This document shows, piece after piece, positions 9,034-15,601 of a stretch of DNA of 64,000 bases; position 1 is the first letter of the stretch, and every line of letters starts with the position of its first letter. The stretch comes from Nocardioides acrostichi (GTDB lineage Bacteria > Actinomycetota > Actinomycetes > Propionibacteriales > Nocardioidaceae). The translations under genes and the position numbers were made by a program. A model generated the notes under the pieces. That model was given only the letters and a program-made list of their open reading frames with translations. It had not been told where the DNA came from and searched no databases. The DNA lies in assembly GCF_015319165.1 (NCBI RefSeq), contig NZ_JADIVZ010000001.1, forward strand, positions 930,001 through 994,000, read 5' to 3'.

Positions 9034-9059
9034 GACCACCCTGCCTTCTCATCCGAACA

Positions 9060-9067
9060 GTCCGGAC
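9060..9067. promoter_or_regulatory. Operator core GTCCGGAC before the PDO1-SQR operon
   Basis: Palindromic GTCCGGAC, about 27 bp upstream of the PDO1 ATG, flanked on both sides by further CCGAAC and GTCCGA half-sites. It is one mismatch from the TGTCCGGACA at 121. Its position just before the start codon would let a repressor cover the transcription start. Confidence 0.4.
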
Positions 9068-9120
9068 ATTTCGTCCGACGTCACGGTAGACCCGTGTGAT
9101 CTGGATCTCAAGGTTTCTGC

Positions 9121-9150
9121 TTGTGGTGAGCGAAAAGATGTCCGTACATT
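9121..9150 (+). promoter_or_regulatory. Promoter of the rhodanese-TauE-PDO2 operon, -10 inside the operator
   Basis: TTGTGG (9121-9126) and TACATT (9145-9150) are separated by 18 bp, and the -10 hexamer lies inside the left arm of the 9138-9167 inverted repeat. The MMPL promoter has the same arrangement, with TACATT embedded in TGTCCGTACATT. Confidence 0.5.
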
Positions 9151-9167
9151 ACTAGATGTACGGACAT
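9138..9167. promoter_or_regulatory. Perfect 12-bp inverted repeat, operator of the rhodanese operon
   Basis: ATGTCCGTACAT (9138-9149), a 6-bp spacer and ATGTACGGACAT (9156-9167) form a perfect inverted repeat ending 16 bp before the ATG at 9184. Each arm is itself a pseudo-palindrome of the TGTMCGKACA type. The site would cover the -10 and the transcription start, as expected for a repressor. Confidence 0.6.
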
Positions 9168-9183
9168 TAGAAAGGGCGCATAG

Positions 9184-9531
9184 ATGAGCGAGACACACCA
9201 GGTCGTGACCGATCTCGACCCCGCGCAGGCCCGGCAGTTGATGAGCGACGGCGCGCTCGTCGTCGACGTCCGAGAGCCGCACGAGTGGGCGGCCGGCCGC
9301 ATCGACGGAGCCGTGCACCACCCGCTGTCCGCCCTGGACCCAGTACTCCTGGCCGCTCAGCAGCGGCCGGTCCTCGCGGTGTGCCGCTCCGGCGGCCGCT
9401 CGAGCCGAGCCGCGCAGGTGCTGGCCGCCCAGGGCGGGCCCGCGGTCTACAACCTCGCCGGCGGCATGCAGGCCTGGGCCCGGGCCGGCCTGCCGATGGT
9501 CGCCGACGGCGAGACCCCCGAGGTCGCCTGA
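9184..9531 (+). CDS. Single-domain rhodanese-like sulfurtransferase
   Basis: A cytoplasmic 115-aa protein that is almost entirely one rhodanese domain, with Cys67 in the active-site loop CRSGGRSS and the conserved DVREPHEW and NLAGGMQAW motifs. It has no signal or membrane segment. AAAGGG precedes the ATG. It is the first gene of the rightward operon and its stop overlaps the exporter gene's ATG by 1 nt. It is likely a carrier of persulfide sulfur between SQR and the dioxygenases. The rhodanese fold is certain; the physiological donor and acceptor are inferred from its neighbours. Confidence 0.92.
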   Translation: MSETHQVVTDLDPAQARQLMSDGALVVDVREPHEWAAGRIDGAVHHPLSALDPVLLAAQQRPVLAVCRSGGRSSRAAQVLAAQGGPAVYNLAGGMQAWARAGLPMVADGETPEVA

Positions 9532-10430
9532 TGCCGATCGCCGCTCTCGCCCAGCCGGCCGAACTCCTCACGCTCGGGATCCTGGTGGGTCTCGTGCTCG
9601 GGGGACTCGGCGGTGGCGGCGCGATCCTCACGGTGCCGTTGCTGGTGTTCGCGATCGGGGAGAGCCCGGCCGACGCGGCGACGAGCAGCCTGGTGATCGT
9701 CGGGATGGCGGCCGCCACCGGGGCGGTGTCGCACCTGCGGGCGCGCCGTGTGGACTGGCGCTCCGGGCTCGTGTTCGGCCTCGCCGGAGTGCCGGCCGCG
9801 CTCGTGGGCTCACGCCTCAGCGGCGCCGTCGACGGCCGTGTGCTGATGAGCGTCTTCGCGATCGTCATGGTCGCGGCCGCGGCCAGCATGGCTCGCGGTG
9901 TCCTGAGTCGTGGATCCGCCGCCTGCTCGCGCCCCGCCGCGAGCGAGGCGGCGGACGACGCACCCGGCGACTACGCGGGTATCGCCGGAGCCTCCCGAGC
10001 CGGCACCACCCTGCTGGAGCGCACCGTGCCGTCGACCACGACGCCGCAACGTATCCGCCGTCCGGTGGCCGTGCTGCTCTCCGGCCTCGGCGTCGGTCTG
10101 CTCACCGGCTTCCTCGGCGTCGGCGGTGGTTTCGTCGTCGTCCCGGCGCTCGTCCTCGTGCTGGGCCTGCCCATGGAGCTCGCCGTGGGCACCTCTCTCG
10201 TGGTCGTCGTCATCAACACGCTGGCCTCGCTGGTCGCGCGGATGCCCGACCTGCACGTCGACCTCGCCGTCACGGCGCCGTTCGCGGCCGCGGCGATGAT
10301 CGCCACCCTCATGGGCCGCCGACTCGCGTCGCGACTCCCCACCGCACAGCTCCAGCTCGCCTTCGCCGGACTGCTCGTGCTGGTCGCCGGTTACACCCTG
10401 CTGAAGGTCGCCACCGGCGCCGCAGCCTGA
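9531..10430 (+). CDS. TauE/SafE-family sulfite/sulfonate exporter
   Basis: A 299-aa membrane protein with two homologous halves. The first begins GLVLGGLGGGGAILTVPLLV and the second GVGLLTGFLGVGGGFVVVPA, the characteristic TauE/SafE repeat, giving about eight membrane segments. A charged linker of about 60 residues (around 125-180) joins the halves. The ATG overlaps the stop of the rhodanese gene (TGATG), so the two are translationally coupled. Next to persulfide dioxygenases its most likely job is export of sulfite when oxidation cannot keep up. Other small anions transported by this family cannot be excluded. Confidence 0.9.
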   Translation: MPIAALAQPAELLTLGILVGLVLGGLGGGGAILTVPLLVFAIGESPADAATSSLVIVGMAAATGAVSHLRARRVDWRSGLVFGLAGVPAALVGSRLSGAVDGRVLMSVFAIVMVAAAASMARGVLSRGSAACSRPAASEAADDAPGDYAGIAGASRAGTTLLERTVPSTTTPQRIRRPVAVLLSGLGVGLLTGFLGVGGGFVVVPALVLVLGLPMELAVGTSLVVVVINTLASLVARMPDLHVDLAVTAPFAAAAMIATLMGRRLASRLPTAQLQLAFAGLLVLVAGYTLLKVATGAAA

Positions 10431-10460
10431 CCCGTCACCCCGCACACCTTCGGAGGAACC

Positions 10461-11870
10461 ATGTACTTCGCCCAGCACTACCTCGACTGCCTCTCCCAGG
10501 CCTCCTACCTCATCGGTGACGAGACCACCGGCCGCGCGGTCGTCGTCGACCCCCGTCGCGACGTGGCCGAGTACCTCGACGACGCCGCGGCGCACGGCCT
10601 GGAGATCGTGGGCGTCATCAACACCCACTTCCACGCCGACTTCCTCGCCGGACACCTCGAGATGGCCCAGGCCACCGGCGCCTGGATCGGCTACGGCGAC
10701 CGCGCCGAGGCCGACTACGAGGTGCGCAAGCTGGCCGACGGCGAGCGCATCGAGCTCGGCGAGCCCGGTCAGCACGGCTCGGGCGTCGCGCTCGAGATCA
10801 TGCACACGCCCGGCCACACCCCCGAGTCGATCAGCGTGCTGGTCTTCGAGAACGCCGGCGACGAGACCGCCTACGGCGTGCTCACCGGCGACGCCCTCTT
10901 CATCGGCGACGTCGGCCGCCCCGACCTGCTCGCCTCGATCGGCGTGACCGCCGCCGAGCTCGGCTCGATGCTCTACGACTCCGTCCAGCACAGACTGATG
11001 GGCCTCGACGACGCCGTCCGGGTGTTCCCGGCGCACGGTGCGGGCTCGGCCTGCGGCAAGAACCTCTCGACCGAGAAGCAGTCGACGATCGGCGAGCAGC
11101 GCCGGTCCAACTACGCCTGCCAGCCGATGAGCGAGGCGGAGTTCGTCGCGATCGTCACCGAGGGGCAGCCGTCGGCTCCGGACTACTTCGTCTACGACGC
11201 CACGCTCAACCGCCAGGTGCACGAGACCTTCGACGACTCCCCGGCCCCCATGCTCGCCGTCGGTGCCGTGTTCGAGGCTCTTGCCGACGGCGCCCTGCTG
11301 CTCGACACCCGCGATGCCGCGGAGTTCAGCGCCGGTCACCTGCGCGGCTCCATCAGCGTGCCGCTCGACGGTCGCTTCTCCGAGACCGCCGGCATGATGC
11401 TCGACCCCAGCGACCAGATCGTCGTGGTGGCCCCCGAGGGCCACGAGAACGAAGCCGTCATGCGGTTGGCGCGCATCGGCTTCGACGGCGTGCTCGGCTA
11501 CCTGCCCGAGATCGAGGACGTGCTCACCGACTGCGAGGCGGCCGGTGTCGGCCACGCCAGCCGACTCACGCCGTCCCAGCTCGACCAGGCCCTCGCCGAC
11601 GAGGGTCGCGCCGTCACCGTGGTCGATCTGCGCAACGCCGGGGAACTCGCAGCGGGCGGCGTGCCCGGGGCCCACCACCTGCCCTTGGCGCAGCTGCGGC
11701 GACGCCTCGACGAGATCCCGCGCGACGGCGCGGTGGTCGTCTACTGCGCCGGCGGCTGGCGCTCCAGCGTGGCCGCGTCGTACCTGCGCGGTCAGGGCTA
11801 CCCCGACGTCTCCGACATCCTCGGCGGCTTCAACGCCTGGGAGACGACCCGGGAACCCGTCGGCGCCTGA
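10461..11870 (+). CDS. Persulfide dioxygenase fused to two rhodanese domains (PDO2)
   Basis: A 469-aa protein with the same three-part order as PDO1 but only moderately similar to it. The dioxygenase part (about residues 1-240) has THFHADFLAGH, TPGHTPESIS, GDVGRPDLLA and FPAHGAGSACG. The first rhodanese domain (about 265-360) lacks the cysteine, with VVVAPEGHEN in the loop. The second ends in VVYCAGGWRSS with the catalytic Cys. CGGAGG lies before the ATG and the gene follows the exporter after 30 bp. It is predicted to convert persulfides to sulfite in the cytoplasm. Its 3' end overlaps the convergent small membrane protein gene by 41 bp. Confidence 0.9.
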   Translation: MYFAQHYLDCLSQASYLIGDETTGRAVVVDPRRDVAEYLDDAAAHGLEIVGVINTHFHADFLAGHLEMAQATGAWIGYGDRAEADYEVRKLADGERIELGEPGQHGSGVALEIMHTPGHTPESISVLVFENAGDETAYGVLTGDALFIGDVGRPDLLASIGVTAAELGSMLYDSVQHRLMGLDDAVRVFPAHGAGSACGKNLSTEKQSTIGEQRRSNYACQPMSEAEFVAIVTEGQPSAPDYFVYDATLNRQVHETFDDSPAPMLAVGAVFEALADGALLLDTRDAAEFSAGHLRGSISVPLDGRFSETAGMMLDPSDQIVVVAPEGHENEAVMRLARIGFDGVLGYLPEIEDVLTDCEAAGVGHASRLTPSQLDQALADEGRAVTVVDLRNAGELAAGGVPGAHHLPLAQLRRRLDEIPRDGAVVVYCAGGWRSSVAASYLRGQGYPDVSDILGGFNAWETTREPVGA

Positions 11871-12078
11871 GTCTCGCGGCGATCCACGCCAGACCGAGCA
11901 CGAGCAGCGCGAGCGGCAGCACCCACGGCGGCACACCGGCCGGCCTCGGGCTCGACGCGGTGGGAGCCGGCTCCTGCTCTTCGCCTCCCTGCGGCAGGAC
12001 GACGACGAGGGCTGGCGCTGCCACGGTCACGACGACGAGGGGAGCGGCGAGCCGGCGACCCCTGCTGGTCTCAGACAT
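11830..12078 (-). CDS. Small two-helix membrane protein, unknown function
   Basis: An 82-aa protein with a hydrophobic segment near the N-terminus (LAAPLVVVTVAAPALVVVLP), a short Glu/Pro/Ser-rich loop and a second segment (WVLPLALLVLGLAWIAARL) followed by an arginine-rich tail. I do not recognise a family. The first segment could be a signal peptide, leaving the loop outside. The ATG overlaps the end of the CPVC membrane protein gene by 8 nt (ATGTCTGA), so the two are very probably co-translated. The distal end overlaps PDO2 convergently. The overlaps support a real gene, but an artefactual frame is not ruled out. Confidence 0.55.
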   Translation of the reverse strand: MSETSRGRRLAAPLVVVTVAAPALVVVLPQGGEEQEPAPTASSPRPAGVPPWVLPLALLVLGLAWIAARLRRRRVPGSSPRR

Positions 12079-12538
12079 CGCTCGCCACCCTCGTCGGCAG
12101 CGGGCAGGTCTGGTCATAGCGAAGGCGCCGACGCAACGCCCAGGCCAGGAGCCCGAGCGCGGCCACGGCGAGCAGGGGCTGGACGGGCTGGAACCAGGTC
12201 AGCGCGCCGGAGTAGCCGAGGGCGAGCAGGACGACTTTGTTGCACACCGGGCAACCGACGGCGAAGAAGGTGAGCAGCCCGCCGAGCCAGCCGCCGCGAA
12301 CCATCGGTTCCTCGTCGCCAGCTGGCTCGGGTCGGGGGGACTCGCGCACGTAGGTGGCCGCGAGCATCCCGAACAACACCGAACTGATCAGCAGCGCTGG
12401 CCACGACCACCACGTGGGCGGCACGTCGCGGCCGAACCACGGGGTGTCGATGAGATCGGTCGGCACCGCCACGACGACCACCGAGGTCGCGGCGGCCGCG
12501 AGGGCGACCAGCCACCGGCGCGCCGTCCACGTGCTCAT
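12071..12538 (-). CDS. Four-helix membrane protein with a CPVC motif
   Basis: A 155-aa protein with about four membrane segments: residues 8-28, 43-63, 88-112 and 122-142. The third begins with GCPVCNKVVLLALG, so a CxxC pair lies at or in the membrane. Such a pair could be a thiol redox centre, a metal site or an acceptor of sulfane sulfur. I cannot assign a family with confidence. It is translationally coupled to the small gene at 11830, and an ACGTCCGTACGT motif related to the island's operators lies 6 bp before its ATG. That ties it to the sulfur genes by regulation rather than by homology. Confidence 0.65.
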   Translation of the reverse strand: MSTWTARRWLVALAAAATSVVVVAVPTDLIDTPWFGRDVPPTWWSWPALLISSVLFGMLAATYVRESPRPEPAGDEEPMVRGGWLGGLLTFFAVGCPVCNKVVLLALGYSGALTWFQPVQPLLAVAALGLLAWALRRRLRYDQTCPLPTRVASDV

Positions 12539-12543
12539 GCCAG

Positions 12544-12555
12544 ACGTCCGTACGT
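12544..12555. promoter_or_regulatory. Operator-like motif ACGTCCGTACGT
   Basis: This differs from the 9138 operator arm only at the outer bases and lies 6 bp upstream of the CPVC membrane protein start codon. A second CGGACA half-site follows directly. It is weaker evidence than the 9138 and 15074 sites because no clear -10 hexamer accompanies it. Confidence 0.35.
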
Positions 12556-12570
12556 GTCCGAACCAATCAC

Positions 12571-12634
12571 GATTCGCGACCCCTCGCGGGACGATTCGCG
12601 ACCCCTCGCGGGACGATTCGCGACCCCTCGCGGG
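12571..12634. repeat. Three tandem copies of a 22-bp unit
   Basis: GATTCGCGACCCCTCGCGGG followed by AC is repeated three times, the last copy incomplete. Each unit can fold as a small CGCG/CGCG hairpin. The array lies between the CPVC membrane gene promoter and the 3' end of the small Cys-rich gene, and might end transcription of the latter. Confidence 0.85.
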
Positions 12635-12637
12635 TGA

Positions 12638-12802
12638 TCAGCCGCGGCCGAAGAGCTTGCGCAGGAGGCCGGTGGAGGGCTCGTTGTCGTGACCGGCGCA
12701 CCGGTCACCCTGCGGCACGCCGGCCATCACCTGGTCGACGTGCTGGCCGCAGCCGGCCCAGGTGGTCTTGCCGCACTTCGTGCAGGTCACTGCTCGGCAC
12801 AT
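12638..12802 (-). CDS. Small Cys-rich protein (CTKCGKTTWAGCGQHVDQV type)
   Basis: A 54-aa protein whose core CTKCGKTTWAGCGQHVDQV is followed by a third cysteine region, DRCAGH. The CxxC plus GC and RCxGH pattern suggests a small zinc-binding fold. I recall similar short proteins in actinobacteria and fungi, but no function is established that I know of. The start was chosen because GAGAGG lies 9 nt before this ATG, and the MCRAVTC start matches that family. The C-terminal 15 residues are basic. It lies between the sulfur island and the MMPL gene on the same strand, with no evident operator of its own. Confidence 0.7.
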   Translation of the reverse strand: MCRAVTCTKCGKTTWAGCGQHVDQVMAGVPQGDRCAGHDNEPSTGLLRKLFGRG

Positions 12803-12860
12803 GGTGTAGATCCTCTCGTTGGTCCGACGGTAGGGGTCGTGCGGGGTGGGAGCCGGAAGG

Positions 12861-15029
12861 TCAGCCGTGGGAGAAGGTGATCTTCGGCAGCACACGGTCC
12901 AGCCAGCCGGGCACGTGCCAGGCGGCGCGGCCGGTGAGGCGCAGCAGCACCGGCAGCAGCACGAGACGCACCACGAAGGCGTCGAGCAGCACGGCGGTGC
13001 CGAGCACGATGCCCATCTCCTTCGGCGGCAGAGGGCCGGCCAGGGAGAAGGTGAAGAACACCGCGACCATCACCGCGCCGGCGGCGAAGATGACGCGACC
13101 GGAGTGCGCCATGGCGCCGACCATCGCCTCGCGCGGGTCGCCCGAGGCCTCGTAGTGCTCCTTGGCGGAGGCGAGCAGGAACACGGTGTAGTCCATCGCG
13201 ATCGCGAAGATCATGGCGAAGAAGAACACCGGCGCCCACGCGTCGAGGAAGCCCTGGTGCTCGAAACCCATCAAGCCGGTGCCCCAGCCGTCCTGGAACA
13301 CCAGGCGGGCCACACCGAACGCGGCGGCGGTCGAGAGCAGGCTCACCACGGTGCCCAGCAGCGCGATGAGCGGGGCGCGCAGCGCCACGAGCAGCAGCAC
13401 GAAGCCCAGCGCCAGCACGACACCGATCACCAGCGGGGTCGACTCGTCCAGCTGTGACTTCAGGTCGAGGTTCTCCACCGCGGCGCCACCCACCAGGGCA
13501 GACGACGGCAGGTTGGCACGCAGCCGGTCGACGGTCTCGCCGAGCGCGGGGTCGGAGGGGTCGACCGTGGGCACGGCCTGGACGAGGACGAGCTTCGCGC
13601 CGTCCAGCGCCGGCATGGCGGGCAGCACCGCGGCGATGCCGTCGTCCTGCGAGAGCACTCGGCTCGCGGCCTTGGCCTGCTTCGCGGGCACCACGACCTG
13701 GAGGGTGCCGGGTGCGCCGTCTCCGAAGGCGTCCTGCACCAGGTCGTAGCCGACCCGGGCGGAGGCGTCCTCGGGGAGCACCTTGATCGAGGGCATCGCC
13801 GTGCGCAGGCCGACGATGGGCGCGGCCAGCGCCACGAGCACCACCACGGCGGCGGTGCCGAAGAGCACGGGACGACGCCACAGCCGCTCGCCCCACGCCG
13901 CGAAGAACGGCGAGCGGTGCTCGCCGGTGCGCACCCAGGGCAGGGCCAGCTTGTTGATGCGGTGGTCGAGCTGGTGCAGCACCAGTGGCAGCAGGGTGAG
14001 CGTGGCCGCGAGCACGAACACGACGGCGAGCATGATGCCGGCCGACATCGAGCGGAACGCGGGGCTCGGCACGAGCATGACCGCGGAGAGCGAGATGAGC
14101 ACGGTGAGGCCCGAGAGCAGCACGGCCTTGCCGGCGGTGTCCATGGTCTCGGCGATGGCGTGCTCACGGGTGCGCAGGTGGCCTTCGCGGGCGCCGCGGT
14201 AGCGCACCACGAGGAAGAGGGCGTAGTCGATGCCGAGCGCGAGGGCGAACATCATGGCGAAGTTCATCGCCCAGATCGACACCGGCACGAACTCGTTGAT
14301 GAGCACCAGGCTGCCGGCGGAGGCGACGAGGCCGGCGAGCGTGAGCAGCAGCGGGAGCCCGGCTGCCACCAGCGCCCCGAAGGCCAGCACGAGGATCGCC
14401 AGCGTCACCGGCCACGAGATCATCTCGGACTTCATCATCGCGTCGAGGTTGGCCTCGTTGAAGTCCGACCAGAGCAGGGAGGAGCCGGTCGGCTCGACGC
14501 TCACGTTGCCCGTGGAGAGGTCGGCGAGCTCGGCCTTGAGATCGTCGGCGACCCGCACCATCTCGTTGGTGTCCGCACCGGCTCCGGCCAGCAGCACGGC
14601 GGTGTGGCCGTCCTGGCTGACCGTGGCGCCGGGCTGCGGGGCGATCACCTCGCCGATCCGGGGGTCGGCCTCGAGGATCGCCGTAGCCTGGCGCAGCACC
14701 CTCGCGCCCACGCCGGTCGTCACGTCGCCGTCGGCGTCGTGCACCACGACTTGGATCGCGGACGACGCGTTGCCGCCGAAGTGCTCGACGGCGAGATCCC
14801 GGGCGGTCACGGAGTCCGAGCCCTGCGCCTGCCATCCGGCTCCGGAGAGGTTCGCCTCGACCTTCGGGGCGAAGGCCCCGAGGCCCACCACGAGCAGCAG
14901 CCAGACGACGGCCACGAGGCGACCGTGCCCGGTGACCCACAGCCCGAGCCGGCCCAGGGGACCGGCCGTCTCGTGCGGGTCGGGCACGCCGGAGGCGGCG
15001 TCAGCGGGGGTGGCCGGGGCCGTGGTCAT
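12861..15029 (-). CDS. MMPL/RND-superfamily membrane transporter
   Basis: A 722-aa transporter in two repeated halves, each with one N-terminal membrane helix, an extracytoplasmic loop of about 150 residues and a five-helix MMPL block. Signature stretches are GIDYALFLVVRYR in the first half and AMDYTVFLLASAKEHYEA in the second. Mycobacterial MMPL proteins export lipids or siderophores; many actinobacterial ones are uncharacterised. AGGAG lies 5 nt before the ATG. The promoter contains the same TGTCCGTACATT block as the rhodanese operon, so it may respond to the same regulator, though its substrate is unknown. Confidence 0.9.
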   Translation of the reverse strand: MTTAPATPADAASGVPDPHETAGPLGRLGLWVTGHGRLVAVVWLLLVVGLGAFAPKVEANLSGAGWQAQGSDSVTARDLAVEHFGGNASSAIQVVVHDADGDVTTGVGARVLRQATAILEADPRIGEVIAPQPGATVSQDGHTAVLLAGAGADTNEMVRVADDLKAELADLSTGNVSVEPTGSSLLWSDFNEANLDAMMKSEMISWPVTLAILVLAFGALVAAGLPLLLTLAGLVASAGSLVLINEFVPVSIWAMNFAMMFALALGIDYALFLVVRYRGAREGHLRTREHAIAETMDTAGKAVLLSGLTVLISLSAVMLVPSPAFRSMSAGIMLAVVFVLAATLTLLPLVLHQLDHRINKLALPWVRTGEHRSPFFAAWGERLWRRPVLFGTAAVVVLVALAAPIVGLRTAMPSIKVLPEDASARVGYDLVQDAFGDGAPGTLQVVVPAKQAKAASRVLSQDDGIAAVLPAMPALDGAKLVLVQAVPTVDPSDPALGETVDRLRANLPSSALVGGAAVENLDLKSQLDESTPLVIGVVLALGFVLLLVALRAPLIALLGTVVSLLSTAAAFGVARLVFQDGWGTGLMGFEHQGFLDAWAPVFFFAMIFAIAMDYTVFLLASAKEHYEASGDPREAMVGAMAHSGRVIFAAGAVMVAVFFTFSLAGPLPPKEMGIVLGTAVLLDAFVVRLVLLPVLLRLTGRAAWHVPGWLDRVLPKITFSHG

Positions 15030-15053
15030 GGGGACTCCTGCGGGTGAATGATG

Positions 15054-15084
15054 CCGTACATGCGTTGACATGAATGTACGGACA
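15054..15084. promoter_or_regulatory. Operator of the MMPL gene (inverted repeat, 12-bp spacer)
   Basis: CCGTACAT (15054-15061) and ATGTACGG (15074-15081, extended to ATGTACGGACA) form an inverted repeat with a 12-bp spacer. It shares its arm sequence with the 9138-9167 operator, whose spacer is 6 bp. It lies 25-55 bp upstream of the MMPL start codon. Confidence 0.5.
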
Positions 15085-15101
15085 AATAACATGACATGCA
15101 A
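15073..15101 (-). promoter_or_regulatory. MMPL promoter, TTGCAT-N17-TACATT
   Basis: Read on the minus strand, TTGCAT (15101-15096) and TACATT (15078-15073) are separated by exactly 17 bp. The -10 lies inside the operator arm TGTCCGTACATT, the same design as at the rhodanese promoter. Confidence 0.55.
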
Positions 15102-15161
15102 GTCGACGCATATACCGGGCCGGTCCGCGTGCCGCAGACGCGCGCTGGGAAGATGACACCC

Positions 15162-15521
15162 GTGAGTGACCCGAGTCCGACCTCGCCCGACACCCCACGC
15201 GCCCGACACCTCATGGACCCCGCGAACATCACGCGCGACAATCTGGAGTCGCCGGGCATCAAGCGCGTGCAGAAGTGGGTCGTGTCGGTCCTGGTCGTCA
15301 CCACGATCCTGCATTTCGCAGGCGGCCTGTTGGTCGCCGCGTGGTTCATCGACCCGTCCTTCGCCGCGCAGCGCTACGGCCTGGCGGTGCTGGCCGGGGC
15401 CGTCAGCGTGCTGGCGGTGGCTGCGGGGCGCGCTATCCACCGGGTGTCGCCGTTCACTCCCTGGTTGCTGCTCGGCGTGCTCCCGACCGCCATCGCCATC
15501 CCGCTTCTCGCGCGCGGCTGA
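15162..15521 (+). CDS. Small integral membrane protein, unknown function
   Basis: About 119 aa with a hydrophilic N-terminus of 35 residues and three hydrophobic segments (WVVSVLVVTTILHFAGGLLV, LAVLAGAVSVLAVAAG and PWLLLGVLPTAIAIPLL). I recognise no family. GTG at 15162 was chosen because GGGA lies about 11 nt before it; the ATG at 15153 is only 2 nt from that GGGA but remains possible. The stop codon lies in the first copy of an 11-bp tandem repeat. It precedes coaE, but coaE has its own leaderless promoter, so co-transcription is uncertain. Confidence 0.65.
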   Translation: MSDPSPTSPDTPRARHLMDPANITRDNLESPGIKRVQKWVVSVLVVTTILHFAGGLLVAAWFIDPSFAAQRYGLAVLAGAVSVLAVAAGRAIHRVSPFTPWLLLGVLPTAIAIPLLARG

Positions 15522-15570
15522 CCCGCGGCTGACCCGTGGCTGACCCGTGGCTGACCCGTGGCTGACCCGG
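15516..15570. repeat. Five tandem copies of an 11-bp unit
   Basis: The unit GGCTGACCCGT (first copy with C at the end) occurs five times directly at the 3' end of the small membrane protein gene. Each copy contains TGA, and the first supplies the gene's stop codon. Likely a slippage array. Confidence 0.85.
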
Positions 15571-15588
15571 GCGGTCCAGACCCCTCTG

Positions 15589-15594
15589 TAGCCT
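15589..15594 (+). promoter_or_regulatory. -10 hexamer TAGCCT of leaderless coaE
   Basis: TAGCCT ends 7 nt before the coaE ATG, so transcription would start at or next to the first base of the start codon. No Shine-Dalgarno sequence is present, in agreement. Confidence 0.6.
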
Positions 15595-15601
15595 GCCTCG
15601 C

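Noticed and set aside
6733..9099. Long open frame of 788 codons on the plus strand opposite SQR and PDO1
   Set aside because: It is a GC-rich shadow of the minus-strand operon: low-complexity Arg/Gly/Val/Asp translation, no family motif, and it crosses the intergenic promoter region.
15030..15440. N-terminal extension of the MMPL protein by 137 codons
   Set aside because: It would run through the operator/promoter at 15054-15101; the ATG at 15029 has a good AGGAG.
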